DNA from: Micromonospora marina
Lineage (GTDB): Bacteria; Actinomycetota; Actinomycetes; Mycobacteriales; Micromonosporaceae
NCBI RefSeq assembly: GCF_900091565.1
Contig: NZ_FMCV01000023.1
Coordinates: 49,102-113,101 of the forward strand
Reading direction: 5' to 3'
Length of the DNA stretch: 64,000 bases
The notes beneath the pieces are model-generated. The model saw only the letters and a program-made list of their open reading frames with translations, was not told the origin of the DNA and searched no databases. The translations under genes were made by a program, and so were the position numbers. Positions within the stretch are counted from its first letter, which is position 1; the number at the start of each line of letters is the position of its first letter. Of the stretch, positions 25,524 to 33,613 are shown one piece after another.

Positions 25524-26407
25524 CCGCCTGGCTGACCGAGGCGGTTCCGCGCGGCCGGGTCGCCGCCTTCCGCACCCTGGTCTACCTCTTCGTCGCCGCC
25601 GACCTGGTCGTCTTCACCCCCTGGGTGCGCACCCGGGTCGACGTTCCCGGCGACCTCTACCAGCCGCTGTTCGTCGGCCGGCTGCTCCCGCTGCCCACCC
25701 CCACCCCGGCCCTGGTCGGCGTGGTGTTCTGGGCGCTGCTGGTCACCGCGCTGCTCGCCGCCACCGGCCGGGCGCACCGGCTGCTCGGCTGGACGGTCTT
25801 CGCGCTTTACCTCGAGTGGATGATCGTGGCGATGAGCTACGGCAAGGTCGACCACGACCGCTTCGCGCTCCTGGTCGCGCTCGCGGTGCTGCCCACCGCC
25901 GGCCGTGCCCGGCACGGCGACCCGATCCGTACCGAGGCGGGCGGCTGGGCGTTGCGGGTCACCCAGATCTCGGTCGTCTGCACGTACTTCCTCGCCGCCT
26001 GGGCCAAGTTCCGCTTCGGCGGGTGGGACTGGGCGACCGGCTCGGTGCTGGCCCGGGCGATCATCAGGCGCGGCACCGACCTCGCCGACCTGATCGCGCA
26101 GGTGCCGCACCTGCTGATCGTGGCGCAGTTCGGCATCCTCGCGTTCGAACTGCTCAGCCCACTGGTGTTCGTGCTGCGGGCCCGGTGGCGGACGATGACC
26201 GTCGGCTTCTTCTACTCGTTCCACCTGGTGACCATCGCGACGATCACCATCTCGTTCGCCCCGCACCTGGTGGCGATGACCAGTTTCCTGGCGCTGGAGA
26301 AGGTCCGCCCGGTGGTGTTCGTCAGGCGCCTGCTCGGCCGCCCGCCGCCGACGTCTCCCGCCGACGGGGCACCTGCGCTCGACCGGTCCGCGACGGCGAC
26401 CGCCTGA
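25520..26407 (+). CDS. HTTM (vitamin K-dependent carboxylase-like) membrane protein
   Basis: This 295-aa protein has about seven membrane helices, including LVYLFVAADLVVFTPWVRTR and CTYFLAAWAKFRFGGWDWA; the latter resembles the horizontally transferred transmembrane domain of gamma-glutamyl carboxylase homologues. FHLVTIATITISFAPHLVAM supplies His residues in the last helices. The start is ATG 25520. The convergent DCC protein next door is a typical companion of HTTM genes and may be its redox partner. Confidence 0.72.
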   Translation: MTAWLTEAVPRGRVAAFRTLVYLFVAADLVVFTPWVRTRVDVPGDLYQPLFVGRLLPLPTPTPALVGVVFWALLVTALLAATGRAHRLLGWTVFALYLEWMIVAMSYGKVDHDRFALLVALAVLPTAGRARHGDPIRTEAGGWALRVTQISVVCTYFLAAWAKFRFGGWDWATGSVLARAIIRRGTDLADLIAQVPHLLIVAQFGILAFELLSPLVFVLRARWRTMTVGFFYSFHLVTIATITISFAPHLVAMTSFLALEKVRPVVFVRRLLGRPPPTSPADGAPALDRSATATA

Positions 26408-26422
26408 GCGCGGGTACGCGAC

Positions 26423-26842
26423 TCACGCGGTCGGCTCCGGCCGCCCGGCCGGGCCGTAGAGCCGCTCCCGGGCCTCCTGCGGCAGCGCGCAGGCGGCCGT
26501 CCCACCCGGCATCCGATGCCGGTTGCGGACCACCCAGCGGTACGCGGGCCACGCCGCCGCGCGGACCGGCGGGAGGCGCAGCCCGGCCCCGGCGAACCGC
26601 CAGAGCGGCCCGCTGTCGCCGAGCAGCCGGGCGATGGCGTCGGGCCCGGCGGCCCGGGAGCCGTCGGCACCCACCCACTGGACCGCCTCCTCGCACTCTG
26701 CCTCCGTCAGACCCAGCGCCGCCAGGTCGGCGAACTGCCACGGCACCACCCGGGCGCCGGTCGGGACACGACGCTCGATGAACTGCGCGCAACCGGTACA
26801 GAAGGCGCAGTCGCCGTCGTAGACGAAGGTCGACGTCTCCAT
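26423..26842 (-). CDS. DCC-family (DUF393) thiol-disulfide oxidoreductase-like protein
   Basis: This 139-aa protein starts VYDGDCAFCTGCAQFIERRV, containing the family motif DGxCxxC at residues 8-14. A C-terminal helix follows with AYRWVVRNRHRM, typical of DUF393. Such proteins have a thioredoxin-like fold with two active-site cysteines. ATG 26842 follows GGATGGGGG; a GTG at 26857 is an alternative. It is convergent with the HTTM gene. Confidence 0.85.
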   Translation of the reverse strand: METSTFVYDGDCAFCTGCAQFIERRVPTGARVVPWQFADLAALGLTEAECEEAVQWVGADGSRAAGPDAIARLLGDSGPLWRFAGAGLRLPPVRAAAWPAYRWVVRNRHRMPGGTAACALPQEARERLYGPAGRPEPTA

Positions 26843-26908
26843 GCCCCCATCCTGCACCGCCCCGGCTCGCGGCGGCGCGCGGTGTCCGGAGCATCACTTG
26901 CACTTCGT

Positions 26909-26924
26909 TCGTACGCATGTTCGA
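26909..26924 (+). promoter_or_regulatory. LexA-type SOS box
   Basis: TCGTAC-GCAT-GTTCGA differs at one position from the actinobacterial LexA consensus TCGAAC-N4-GTTCGA. It abuts the ATG at 26925, so a LexA dimer would cover the transcription or translation start. The mycobacterial orthologue Rv2578c has been listed in the LexA regulon, which supports the call. Confidence 0.7.
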
Positions 26925-28979
26925 ATGACTTCCATGCGCTGGGACAACCTCTCCGCTCCCCCGGACGAGGGGACTCCCGATCGGGCGACGCCGGCGGCTC
27001 CACCCCTGCCGCTGGCGCTGCCCGGCGCCGTCACCCGCACGTTCGACACCCCGGACTTCGCCGGCATGACCTTCTACGAGGTCCACGCCAAGTCGGTCAT
27101 CAACCGGGTGCCCGGCCAGTCGCGGGTGCCGTTCGAGTGGACGATCAACCCCTACCGGGGCTGTTCACACGCCTGCGTCTACTGCCTGGGCGGCGACACA
27201 CCGATCCTGATGGCCGACGGCCGCACCAGAGCGATCAGCGAGCTGGAGCCCGGCGACCGGATCTACGGCACCCGGCGGCGCGGCGCCTACCGCCACTACG
27301 TCGTCACCACTGTGCTCGACAAGTGGTCGACCGTGAAGCGGGCCTACCGGGTCACCCTCGCCGACGGCACCACGCTCGTCGCCAGCGGCGACCACCGGTT
27401 CCTGACCGAACGCGGCTGGAAGCACGTCACCGGGACGATGCGCGGCGACGGGCGCCGTCCGCACCTGACCACCCGCAACCGCCTGCTGGGCACCGGCCGG
27501 TTCGCGGTGGCGCCGAAACGCTCGGCCGACTACCGCCGCGGTTACCTGCACGCCCTGGTCCGCGACGACGGTCCCTCCGGCGACCGGCGCGACACCCGGT
27601 TCCGGCTGGCCACCGCCGAGGCGGAGGCGCTGGACCGGGCCGAGCGCCATCTGGCCGACGCGGGCGTCACCGTCGAGCGGGCCACCGTCGCCCGGGTGGG
27701 CCGCCGGTCGACGACCACTGTGGTCCGCACAGCCGGCCCGGCCGACGTCGTCACCGGGCTTTTCGAGCCATGCGACGAGACGACAGACGACTGGGCACTG
27801 GGCTACCTGGCCGGCATGTTCGACGCCGCCGGCACCTGCCACCAGGGCGTGTTCCGGATCAGCGTCGCCGACGACGAGAGCCGGGCCCGCACGGCCGGAG
27901 CGCTGGAGCGTTTCGGCTTCCGGTGGGCGCTCGACGTGCCGGGCACACCCGGTGCGGCGTGTCAGCTCCGGCTGACCGGCGGGCTGCCGGAGCGGCTGCG
28001 CTTCTTCCACCTCACCGACCCGGCCGTCACCGCCCGGCGCTCGATCGAGGGCATGGCGCTCAAGTGCGCGACGCGGCTCCAGGTGACCGCCGTGGAGGAT
28101 CTCGGCCTGGAGCTTCCGCTGTGGGACATCACCACCGGCACCGGCGACTTCATCGCCAACGGCGTGGTGAGCCACAACTGCTTCGCCCGCAACACCCACA
28201 CCTATCTCGACCTGGATCCGGGCACGGACTTCGACCGCAAGGTGATCGTCAAGGTCAACGCGGGCGAGCTGGTCCGCCGCGAGCTGGCCGCCCCGCGTTG
28301 GCGCGGCGCGCACGTCGCCATGGGCACCAACGTGGACTGTTACCAGCGGGCCGAGGGCCGCTACCGGCTGATGCCGCCGATCATCGAGGCGCTGCGCGAC
28401 TTCGCGAACCCGTTCTCCATCCTGACCAAGGGCACGCTGCTGCTGCGTGACCTGCCCCTGTTGCGTCAGGCGGCCGAGGTGACACGGGTCGGGCTGTCGT
28501 ACTCGGTGGGGTTCGTGGACGAGGCGCTCTGGCGGGCGGCCGAACCCGGTACGCCGAGCCCGCGCCGCCGCCTCGACGCGGTACGCACCCTCACCGACGC
28601 CGGCTTCTCCGTCGGCGTGCTGATGGCGCCGATCCTGCCCGGCCTCAGCGATGACGAGGAGTCGATCGACGCCACTGTCGCTGCCATCGCCGCCTCCGGC
28701 GCGGCGAGCGTGACGCCGTTGCCGCTGCACCTGCGGCCCGGCGCCCGGGAGTGGTACGCCCGCTGGCTGGCCCGGGAGTTTCCCCACCTGGTGCCCCGCT
28801 ACCGGCAGCTCTACCAGGCCGGCTCGTACGCGCCCCAGGCTTACCAGCGGGAGGTCACCGCGCGGGTGCGGATGGCGGCCCGCCGGCACGGGCTGCACCG
28901 GGGCGGGACCGGCGACAATCGCCGACTGCCGGAGACCCCGCCGCCCACCCCGGCCGCCGAACAGCTCTTCCTGCTGTAG
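26925..28979 (+). CDS. Rv2578c-family radical SAM protein containing an intein
   Basis: The precursor is 684 aa. The extein begins around FDTPDFAGMTFYEVHAKSV and NPYRGCSHACVY and resumes at CFARNTHTYLDL. It therefore carries the radical SAM motif CxxxCxxC that binds a 4Fe-4S cluster, related to the SplB/Rv2578c group linked to DNA-lesion repair. The 332-aa intein is inserted exactly before the third cluster cysteine, so only spliced protein can bind the cluster. Two ATGs (26925 and 26934) are possible and neither has a ribosome binding site. The gene may be leaderless, and an SOS box directly precedes it. The mature protein would be about 352 residues. Confidence 0.92.
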   Translation: MTSMRWDNLSAPPDEGTPDRATPAAPPLPLALPGAVTRTFDTPDFAGMTFYEVHAKSVINRVPGQSRVPFEWTINPYRGCSHACVYCLGGDTPILMADGRTRAISELEPGDRIYGTRRRGAYRHYVVTTVLDKWSTVKRAYRVTLADGTTLVASGDHRFLTERGWKHVTGTMRGDGRRPHLTTRNRLLGTGRFAVAPKRSADYRRGYLHALVRDDGPSGDRRDTRFRLATAEAEALDRAERHLADAGVTVERATVARVGRRSTTTVVRTAGPADVVTGLFEPCDETTDDWALGYLAGMFDAAGTCHQGVFRISVADDESRARTAGALERFGFRWALDVPGTPGAACQLRLTGGLPERLRFFHLTDPAVTARRSIEGMALKCATRLQVTAVEDLGLELPLWDITTGTGDFIANGVVSHNCFARNTHTYLDLDPGTDFDRKVIVKVNAGELVRRELAAPRWRGAHVAMGTNVDCYQRAEGRYRLMPPIIEALRDFANPFSILTKGTLLLRDLPLLRQAAEVTRVGLSYSVGFVDEALWRAAEPGTPSPRRRLDAVRTLTDAGFSVGVLMAPILPGLSDDEESIDATVAAIAASGAASVTPLPLHLRPGAREWYARWLAREFPHLVPRYRQLYQAGSYAPQAYQREVTARVRMAARRHGLHRGGTGDNRRLPETPPPTPAAEQLFLL
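27183..28178 (+). mobile_element. Intein (332 aa) with degenerate LAGLIDADG endonuclease
   Basis: The intein starts with Cys1 in CLGGDTPILMADG (block A). Block B carries LVASGDHRFLTERGW, and it ends with DITTGTGDFIANGVVSHN followed by Cys+1, so all splicing residues (Cys1, the block B His, the penultimate His-Asn, and Cys+1) are present. Between lie two LAGLIDADG-like helices, YLHALVRDDG and YLAGMFDAAG. The metal-binding acid is kept in the first (Asp) but is Ala in the second. Splicing should work, while homing cleavage is probably lost. Confidence 0.9.
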
Positions 28980-29016
28980 CGGGGAAGCCCCGTACCGGCG
29001 GGGCTAGTCTCGGGGC

Positions 29017-29439
29017 ATGCGTTCCGCTCAGCAGATCCTCGCCGACTCCGCCGTGATCGCCGTCGTGGGTGCCTCCCGTGATCCGGGCAAGGCCGCGCAC
29101 CGCGTACCGCTGGAGATGCAGCGGCACGGCTGGCGGATCATCCCGGTCAACCCGACTGTGGACAAGTTGTTCGGCGAGAAGGCGTACCCGACGCTCGCCG
29201 ACATCCCGCACCCGGTCGACCTGGTCGACGTGTTCCGCCCGGCCCGCGACGCGGTCGACGTGGTGCGGCAGGCGGTGGCGATCGGCGCCCCGGCGGTGTG
29301 GTTGCAGCTCGGGATCTTCTCGGACGAGGCGCGCCGGATCGCCGAGGAGGCCGGTCTCGACTACGTCGAGGACCGGTGCCTCATCGTCGAGCGGGCCGCC
29401 GGCGGGCTGACCCGTACATCCGGCGGCACGTCAGCCTGA
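29017..29439 (+). CDS. CoA-binding (YccU-type) protein
   Basis: This 140-aa protein has the Rossmann CoA-binding pattern: AVVGASRDPGKAAHRVPLEM near the start, IIPVNPTVDKLFGEKAYPTL in the middle, VDLVDVFRP, and VWLQLGIFSDEARRIA. This is typical of the YccU family, whose members bind CoA in a disulphide or thioester-related role. The start is ATG 29017. Confidence 0.88.
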   Translation: MRSAQQILADSAVIAVVGASRDPGKAAHRVPLEMQRHGWRIIPVNPTVDKLFGEKAYPTLADIPHPVDLVDVFRPARDAVDVVRQAVAIGAPAVWLQLGIFSDEARRIAEEAGLDYVEDRCLIVERAAGGLTRTSGGTSA

Positions 29440-29470
29440 CGCCGCGGCACGCGGCGCGTACCCTTCGGGC

Positions 29471-30217
29471 ATGTCCGGTCCCGGCCCGATGGCGGCTGCG
29501 GCGGTGCCCGGCCGCGACGGGCTCTGGTCCCGCAGGCTGCTCGCGCTCCTGGCCGGTGCGGCGGCGGCCGCGGTGAGCGGCCGGGTCCTCCTCGCGCTGG
29601 ATCCTTCGGACCTCAGCGCGATTCGTGGCACGGTGTGGCTGGTGGGTTTGGTGCACCTGGCGCAGCGGCAGTGGCGGCCACGGCGGACCGGCCGGCTGGT
29701 CTGGCGACCCCGGGTGGCCGGGCCGCACGGCGCCGAACCGGGGCTGATGGCCCGGCGGTCGGCGGCGGGATGGCTGGGCCTGACCGCGGACGTGGCGCTC
29801 GGCCTCGTCGTGGTGCTCGGCGGGTTCTCGTTCCTGACCGAGCGCTGGCCGCAGGTCGAGCCGTGGCGACCGCTGGTGCTGGGTGCCGTGGCCCTCAGCC
29901 TGGGTCGGGTCGTCCACGGCGAGGTGCGGTTCACCGGCCGGCTGGCGTTGACCGGCGGCGGACTCCGGTACGACGGGGACTGGTATCCGTGGTCCGGGAT
30001 CCGTGGCACGCAGCGGTCCGGCGAGCGTGGCGGCGGTGTGCACCTCTGCCTGGAACCGGAACGGCTGCCCCGGCCGCTGATCGGCGGGCGTGACCTGGCC
30101 GTGCCGGACGAGCGGCTGATCGCAGCGATCGAGCAGGTCCGGACCACGCCGGAGGCGCTGGCGGTGGGGTTGCCGGTGGCTCCCCCGGAACCGGCCCCCG
30201 GCGTGGCGGAACGCTGA
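29471..30217 (+). CDS. Hypothetical membrane protein
   Basis: This 248-aa protein has about four membrane helices (LLALLAGAAAAAVSGRVLLA, a weaker helix at about residues 52-64, LGLTADVALGLVVVLGGFSF, PLVLGAVALSLGRVV). A soluble C-terminal part of about 85 residues contains GLRYDGDWYPWSGIRG, which resembles a PH-like beta segment. I do not recognise the family. It ends 3 bases before the convergent acyl-CoA dehydrogenase. Confidence 0.6.
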   Translation: MSGPGPMAAAAVPGRDGLWSRRLLALLAGAAAAAVSGRVLLALDPSDLSAIRGTVWLVGLVHLAQRQWRPRRTGRLVWRPRVAGPHGAEPGLMARRSAAGWLGLTADVALGLVVVLGGFSFLTERWPQVEPWRPLVLGAVALSLGRVVHGEVRFTGRLALTGGGLRYDGDWYPWSGIRGTQRSGERGGGVHLCLEPERLPRPLIGGRDLAVPDERLIAAIEQVRTTPEALAVGLPVAPPEPAPGVAER

Positions 30218-30220
30218 GCG

Positions 30221-31417
30221 CTACTGCTTGTACTGCTTGAGCAGGCCGCGCGAGATGATCGTCTTCTGGATCTCCGAGGTGCCCTCGCCGATCAGCAGGA
30301 ACGGCGCCTCGCGCATCAGGCGCTCGATCTCGTACTCCTTGGAGTAGCCGTAGCCGCCGTGGATCCGGAACGCCTCCTGGACCACCTCGGCGCAGTACTC
30401 GGACGCGAGCAGCTTCGCCATGCCCGCCTCGACGTCGTTGCGCTGGCCGGCGTCCTTGAGCCGGGCCGCGTTGACCATGAGCGCGTGCGCGGCCTCGATC
30501 TTCGTACCCATCTCGGCGAGCTTGAACGCGACGGCCTGGTGCTTGGCGAGCGGCTGGCCGAAGGTGTGGCGCTGCTGGGCGTACGCGACGGCCAGCTCGA
30601 ACGCCCGGATCGAGATGCCGCAGGCGCGGGCCGCGACGTTCACCCGGCCGACCTCGATGCCGTCCATCATCTGGTAGAAGCCGCGGCCGACCTTGTCCTC
30701 GCCGCCGAGCACGGCGGAGGCGGGCACGGTGACGCCGTCGAGCACCATCTCGGTGGTCTCGACGCCCTTGTAGCCCATCTTGTCGATCTTGCCGGGGATG
30801 GTGAGGCCGGGCGCGGTCTCGCCGAAGCCGGGCTCCTTCTCCAGCAGGAAGGTGCTCATGTTGCCGTAGACCGAGTCGGCCCCGGTGTCGGTCTTGACCA
30901 GGGTGGCCACCACCGAGGAGTACGCCCCGTTCGTCAGCCACATCTTCTGGCCGTTGAGGACGTAGTCGTCGCCCTGCCGGACGGCCTTCGACTTGATCGC
31001 CGAGACGTCCGAGCCGCACTCGGGCTCCGACATCGAGAAGGCGCCGCGCACCTCGCCGGTGGCCATCCGGGGCAGCAGCCGGGCCTTCTGGTCGGCGGAG
31101 CCGTGCTGCGAGATCAGGTACGCCACGATGAAGTGGGTGTTGACGATGCCGGAGATCGACATCCAGCCCCGGGACAGCTCCTCGACCACGAGCGCGTAGG
31201 TCAGCAGGGACTCGCCCAGGCCGCCGTACTCCTCGTCGATGGTCAGGCCGAACAGCCCCATTTCGCGCATGCCGTCGAGGATGTCGCTGGGGTACTCGTC
31301 GGCGTGCTCCAGCCGCTGCGCGTGCGGGATGATCTCCTTGTCGGCGAACTCCCGGACGGTTTCCAGGATCGACCGCTGCACGTCGGTCAGTCCGGGTGTC
31401 TGGGCGAGTCGGGCCAT
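30221..31417 (-). CDS. Acyl-CoA dehydrogenase (methylsuccinyl-CoA dehydrogenase-like)
   Basis: This 398-aa flavoenzyme shows the N-terminal helices, GAFSMSEPECGSDVSAIKSK (FAD/acyl contact), KMWLTNGAYSSVV and the C-terminal IHGGYGYSKEYEIERLMREA. The sequence matches the acyl-CoA dehydrogenase of Streptomyces ethylmalonyl-CoA clusters. I take ATG 31417 as the start because CCGGAGG lies 5 bases upstream. The ATG at 31447 has no ribosome binding site and touches an operator-like palindrome. The catalytic Glu was not pinned down. It probably acts with the MaoC and CitE-like enzymes in this window. Confidence 0.85.
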   Translation of the reverse strand: MARLAQTPGLTDVQRSILETVREFADKEIIPHAQRLEHADEYPSDILDGMREMGLFGLTIDEEYGGLGESLLTYALVVEELSRGWMSISGIVNTHFIVAYLISQHGSADQKARLLPRMATGEVRGAFSMSEPECGSDVSAIKSKAVRQGDDYVLNGQKMWLTNGAYSSVVATLVKTDTGADSVYGNMSTFLLEKEPGFGETAPGLTIPGKIDKMGYKGVETTEMVLDGVTVPASAVLGGEDKVGRGFYQMMDGIEVGRVNVAARACGISIRAFELAVAYAQQRHTFGQPLAKHQAVAFKLAEMGTKIEAAHALMVNAARLKDAGQRNDVEAGMAKLLASEYCAEVVQEAFRIHGGYGYSKEYEIERLMREAPFLLIGEGTSEIQKTIISRGLLKQYKQ

Positions 31418-31452
31418 CTCAGCCTCCGGGGTCGGCGCATTACTCATGGGTA

Positions 31453-31470
31453 ACTGAACGCTCGGTCAGT
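31453..31470. promoter_or_regulatory. TetR-type operator upstream of acyl-CoA dehydrogenase
   Basis: ACTGA and TCAGT flank 8 bases; on the gene strand the core reads TGACCGAGCGTTCA, resembling TetR operators (ACCGAnCGTT) in front of actinobacterial acyl-CoA genes. It lies 36 bases upstream of the chosen start codon. Confidence 0.5.
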
Positions 31471-31589
31471 ATCGGCCCCGGGACCGGCCGCGCCAAGGTG
31501 ACCAGTCCACACAACCGCTGTGAAAAGGTTCACCGCTGCGGGTAGCGTCCGCAAGAGAGAGGGTCGTTGACCTGGGGGAAGGGGCGCCC

Positions 31590-31991
31590 GTGACCGACGA
31601 GCAGCCACCGTCGCCGTACGAGCCGCCGTCGCACGGCCAGCCGTACGGGCAGCCGCAGTACGGCCAGCAGCATCCGCAGTGGGGCCAGCAACCCCCGTAC
31701 GCCCCGCAGCCGCCCTACGGCCAGTACGGCCCGCCCGGTCAGGGCCCACGCCCCGGTGGCACGAACGTGCTCGCCATCCTGTCGCTCGTCCTCGCGTTCG
31801 TCTTCGCGCCCGCCGGCATCGTCTGCGGGCACCTGGCCAAGCGGCAGATCCGGCAGACCGGCGAGGACGGCGACCAGCTCGCCAACTGGGGCCTGATCCT
31901 CAGTTACGTCTTCACCGTGATCGGCGTGCTGGTCTGCTGCGGATGGATCGGGCTGGCGATCTGGGCCAACTCCGACAGCGGCACGTACTGA
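31590..31991 (+). CDS. DUF4190-domain membrane protein with Gln/Pro/Tyr-rich N-terminus
   Basis: This 133-aa protein has 58 disordered residues with QPYGQPQYGQQH-type repeats, then two membrane helices (NVLAILSLVLAFVFAPAGIV and ILSYVFTVIGVLVCCGWIGL). These are separated by GHLAKRQIRQTGEDGDQL, the DUF4190 pattern. The start is GTG 31590. A paralogue is at 33002. The function is unknown. Confidence 0.82.
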   Translation: MTDEQPPSPYEPPSHGQPYGQPQYGQQHPQWGQQPPYAPQPPYGQYGPPGQGPRPGGTNVLAILSLVLAFVFAPAGIVCGHLAKRQIRQTGEDGDQLANWGLILSYVFTVIGVLVCCGWIGLAIWANSDSGTY

Positions 31992-31994
31992 CCC

Positions 31995-32750
31995 TCAGCG
32001 GAACTGCGCCTCCCGGACGCTGTTGCCGCCGTCGACCACGAGCATCTGACCGGTGATGTACGACGCGGCCGGCGAGCACAGGAACGCGATCGCGGCGGCC
32101 ACCTCGTCCGGCGTGCCGGGACGCCCGACCGGCGTACCGAGGCCCTGCTTGATCTCGGCCATGGTCGACGCCGCGGTGTGGATGATTCCCGGCGCCACCG
32201 CGTTCACAGTCACCCCGTCGGCGACCATCTCCATCGCCAGCGCCCGGGTCAGCCCGACCACGCCGGCCTTCGCCGCCGCGTAGGCCGCCTCGGTGGGCAG
32301 CGCGTTGACCGGCCCGGCGGTGGCGGCCAGGTTGACGATCCGGCCCCAGCCCCGCTCGGCCATGCCGCCGATGAACGCGCGGCTGGACAGGAACGCGGTG
32401 GTCAGGTTGCGGTCGATCTCGCCGCGCCACTCGTCGTACGTCAACTGCGCCACCGGTCGCAGCACCTCCGGGCTGGCCCGGCTGGCCAGGCCCGCGTTGT
32501 TCACCAGCACCTCCACGTCGCCGAGTTGCTCGGCCACCGCGTCGGCGAGCGCGCCCACCTCCGACTCGTCGGTGAGGTCGGCGACGAAACCGGTGACACC
32601 CAGCTCGCCCGCGCGTTCGTGGATGCGCCTCGTGGTGGACACGATCGCCACCCGGGCGCCCAGGTCGGACAGCCGGCGCGCGGTCGCGTACCCGATGCCG
32701 TCCGGGCTGCCCGCGCCGGTCACCAGCGCGACCCGGCCGTCCAGGCGCAT
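31995..32750 (-). CDS. Short-chain dehydrogenase/reductase
   Basis: This 251-aa protein has ALVTGAGSPDGIGYATARRL (nucleotide-binding loop), VLVNNAGLASR, NLAATAGP with YAAAKAGVVGLTRA (catalytic Tyr and Lys), and the closing YITGQMLVVDGGN. It resembles 3-oxoacyl-ACP reductase-like SDRs. ATG 32750 marks the start of the domain, but it has a poor ribosome binding site; ATG 32885 with AGGA upstream would add a 45-residue extension not typical of the family. Confidence 0.85.
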   Translation of the reverse strand: MRLDGRVALVTGAGSPDGIGYATARRLSDLGARVAIVSTTRRIHERAGELGVTGFVADLTDESEVGALADAVAEQLGDVEVLVNNAGLASRASPEVLRPVAQLTYDEWRGEIDRNLTTAFLSSRAFIGGMAERGWGRIVNLAATAGPVNALPTEAAYAAAKAGVVGLTRALAMEMVADGVTVNAVAPGIIHTAASTMAEIKQGLGTPVGRPGTPDEVAAAIAFLCSPAASYITGQMLVVDGGNSVREAQFR

Positions 32751-33001
32751 GGTGGCCGGTTCCGGCAGCGGCGCCGGCCGTTCGGAGTCGGCGCCGCCGA
32801 CCGGCTCGCCGCCGCGCGGGCGGCGCACCGACCCCGGCCGGCTCATGTCCCGTCGCGACCGACCCCCACGCGCGTCAAGTGCCATGCCGAGGATCCTGCC
32901 CGGTGCCGACCCCACGGGCAACGCGGTGGCCGGAAAGGGGACGTCCGTGTCGCGCGCCGGGTGGCTACCCTGAGCGCGACCACGTACCTGGAGATGATCA
33001 G

Positions 33002-33571
33002 ATGACCTATCCCCCACCGTCCGGTGGCTGGCACGACCCGTCGTCGACGGCCGGACCGCAGTCGAGCCCGCCGGCCGATCCGGCGCTGCCGATGGCGGGC
33101 AATCCCGTCCCGACCCAGCCGACCCCGGCGGACCCGTACGCGTCCGCCGATCCGTACGCCGGCATGAAGTCCGCCGACCCGTACGCGGCGGCCGGCTACC
33201 CGCCGGGCGCCTACCCGCAGCCGGGTGCCTTTCCGCCGCCGCCGGCCGGTTATCCCGGATACGGGTACCCGCCCGCACCGAAGCAGAACGGCCTGGCCAT
33301 CGCCGCGATGGTCGTCTCGATCATCGGCGCGCTCGGCCTCTGCGGCTACGGCCTGGGCGGCTACATCGGCGCGGTGGGCGCGATCCTCGGACACATGGCC
33401 CGCAAGCAGATCAGGGAACGCGGCGAAGGCGGCGAGGGCTTCGCCACCGCCGGCATCATCGTCGGCTGGATCTCCACCGTGCTGGCCGTGCTGGCCACCA
33501 TCGCCATCGTGATCTTCATCGTCTGGGTGGCCAACCAGGAACCGTCCGGCTACGGAAGCACGACCTACTGA
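33002..33571 (+). CDS. DUF4190-domain membrane protein with Pro/Tyr-rich N-terminus
   Basis: This 189-aa paralogue of the protein at 31590 has an N-terminal 95 residues rich in Pro, Ala and Tyr, with three repeats of the type ADPYA. Two membrane helices (AIAAMVVSIIGALGLCGYGL and IVGWISTVLAVLATIAIVIF) enclose GHMARKQIRERGEGGEGF. The start is ATG 33002 after GGAG. The two paralogues flank the SDR gene. The function is unknown. Confidence 0.82.
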   Translation: MTYPPPSGGWHDPSSTAGPQSSPPADPALPMAGNPVPTQPTPADPYASADPYAGMKSADPYAAAGYPPGAYPQPGAFPPPPAGYPGYGYPPAPKQNGLAIAAMVVSIIGALGLCGYGLGGYIGAVGAILGHMARKQIRERGEGGEGFATAGIIVGWISTVLAVLATIAIVIFIVWVANQEPSGYGSTTY

Positions 33572-33578
33572 ACCCGGT

Positions 33579-33606
33579 GGGCCGCCCCGCGAACCCGGGG
33601 CGGCCC
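33579..33606. terminator. Bidirectional GC-rich stem-loop between convergent genes
   Basis: GGGCCGCCCCG pairs with CGGGGCGGCCC around a 6-base loop, directly after the stop of one gene and before that of the convergent CitE-like gene. It has no T-run. Confidence 0.6.
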
Positions 33607-33613
33607 CGGCCGG

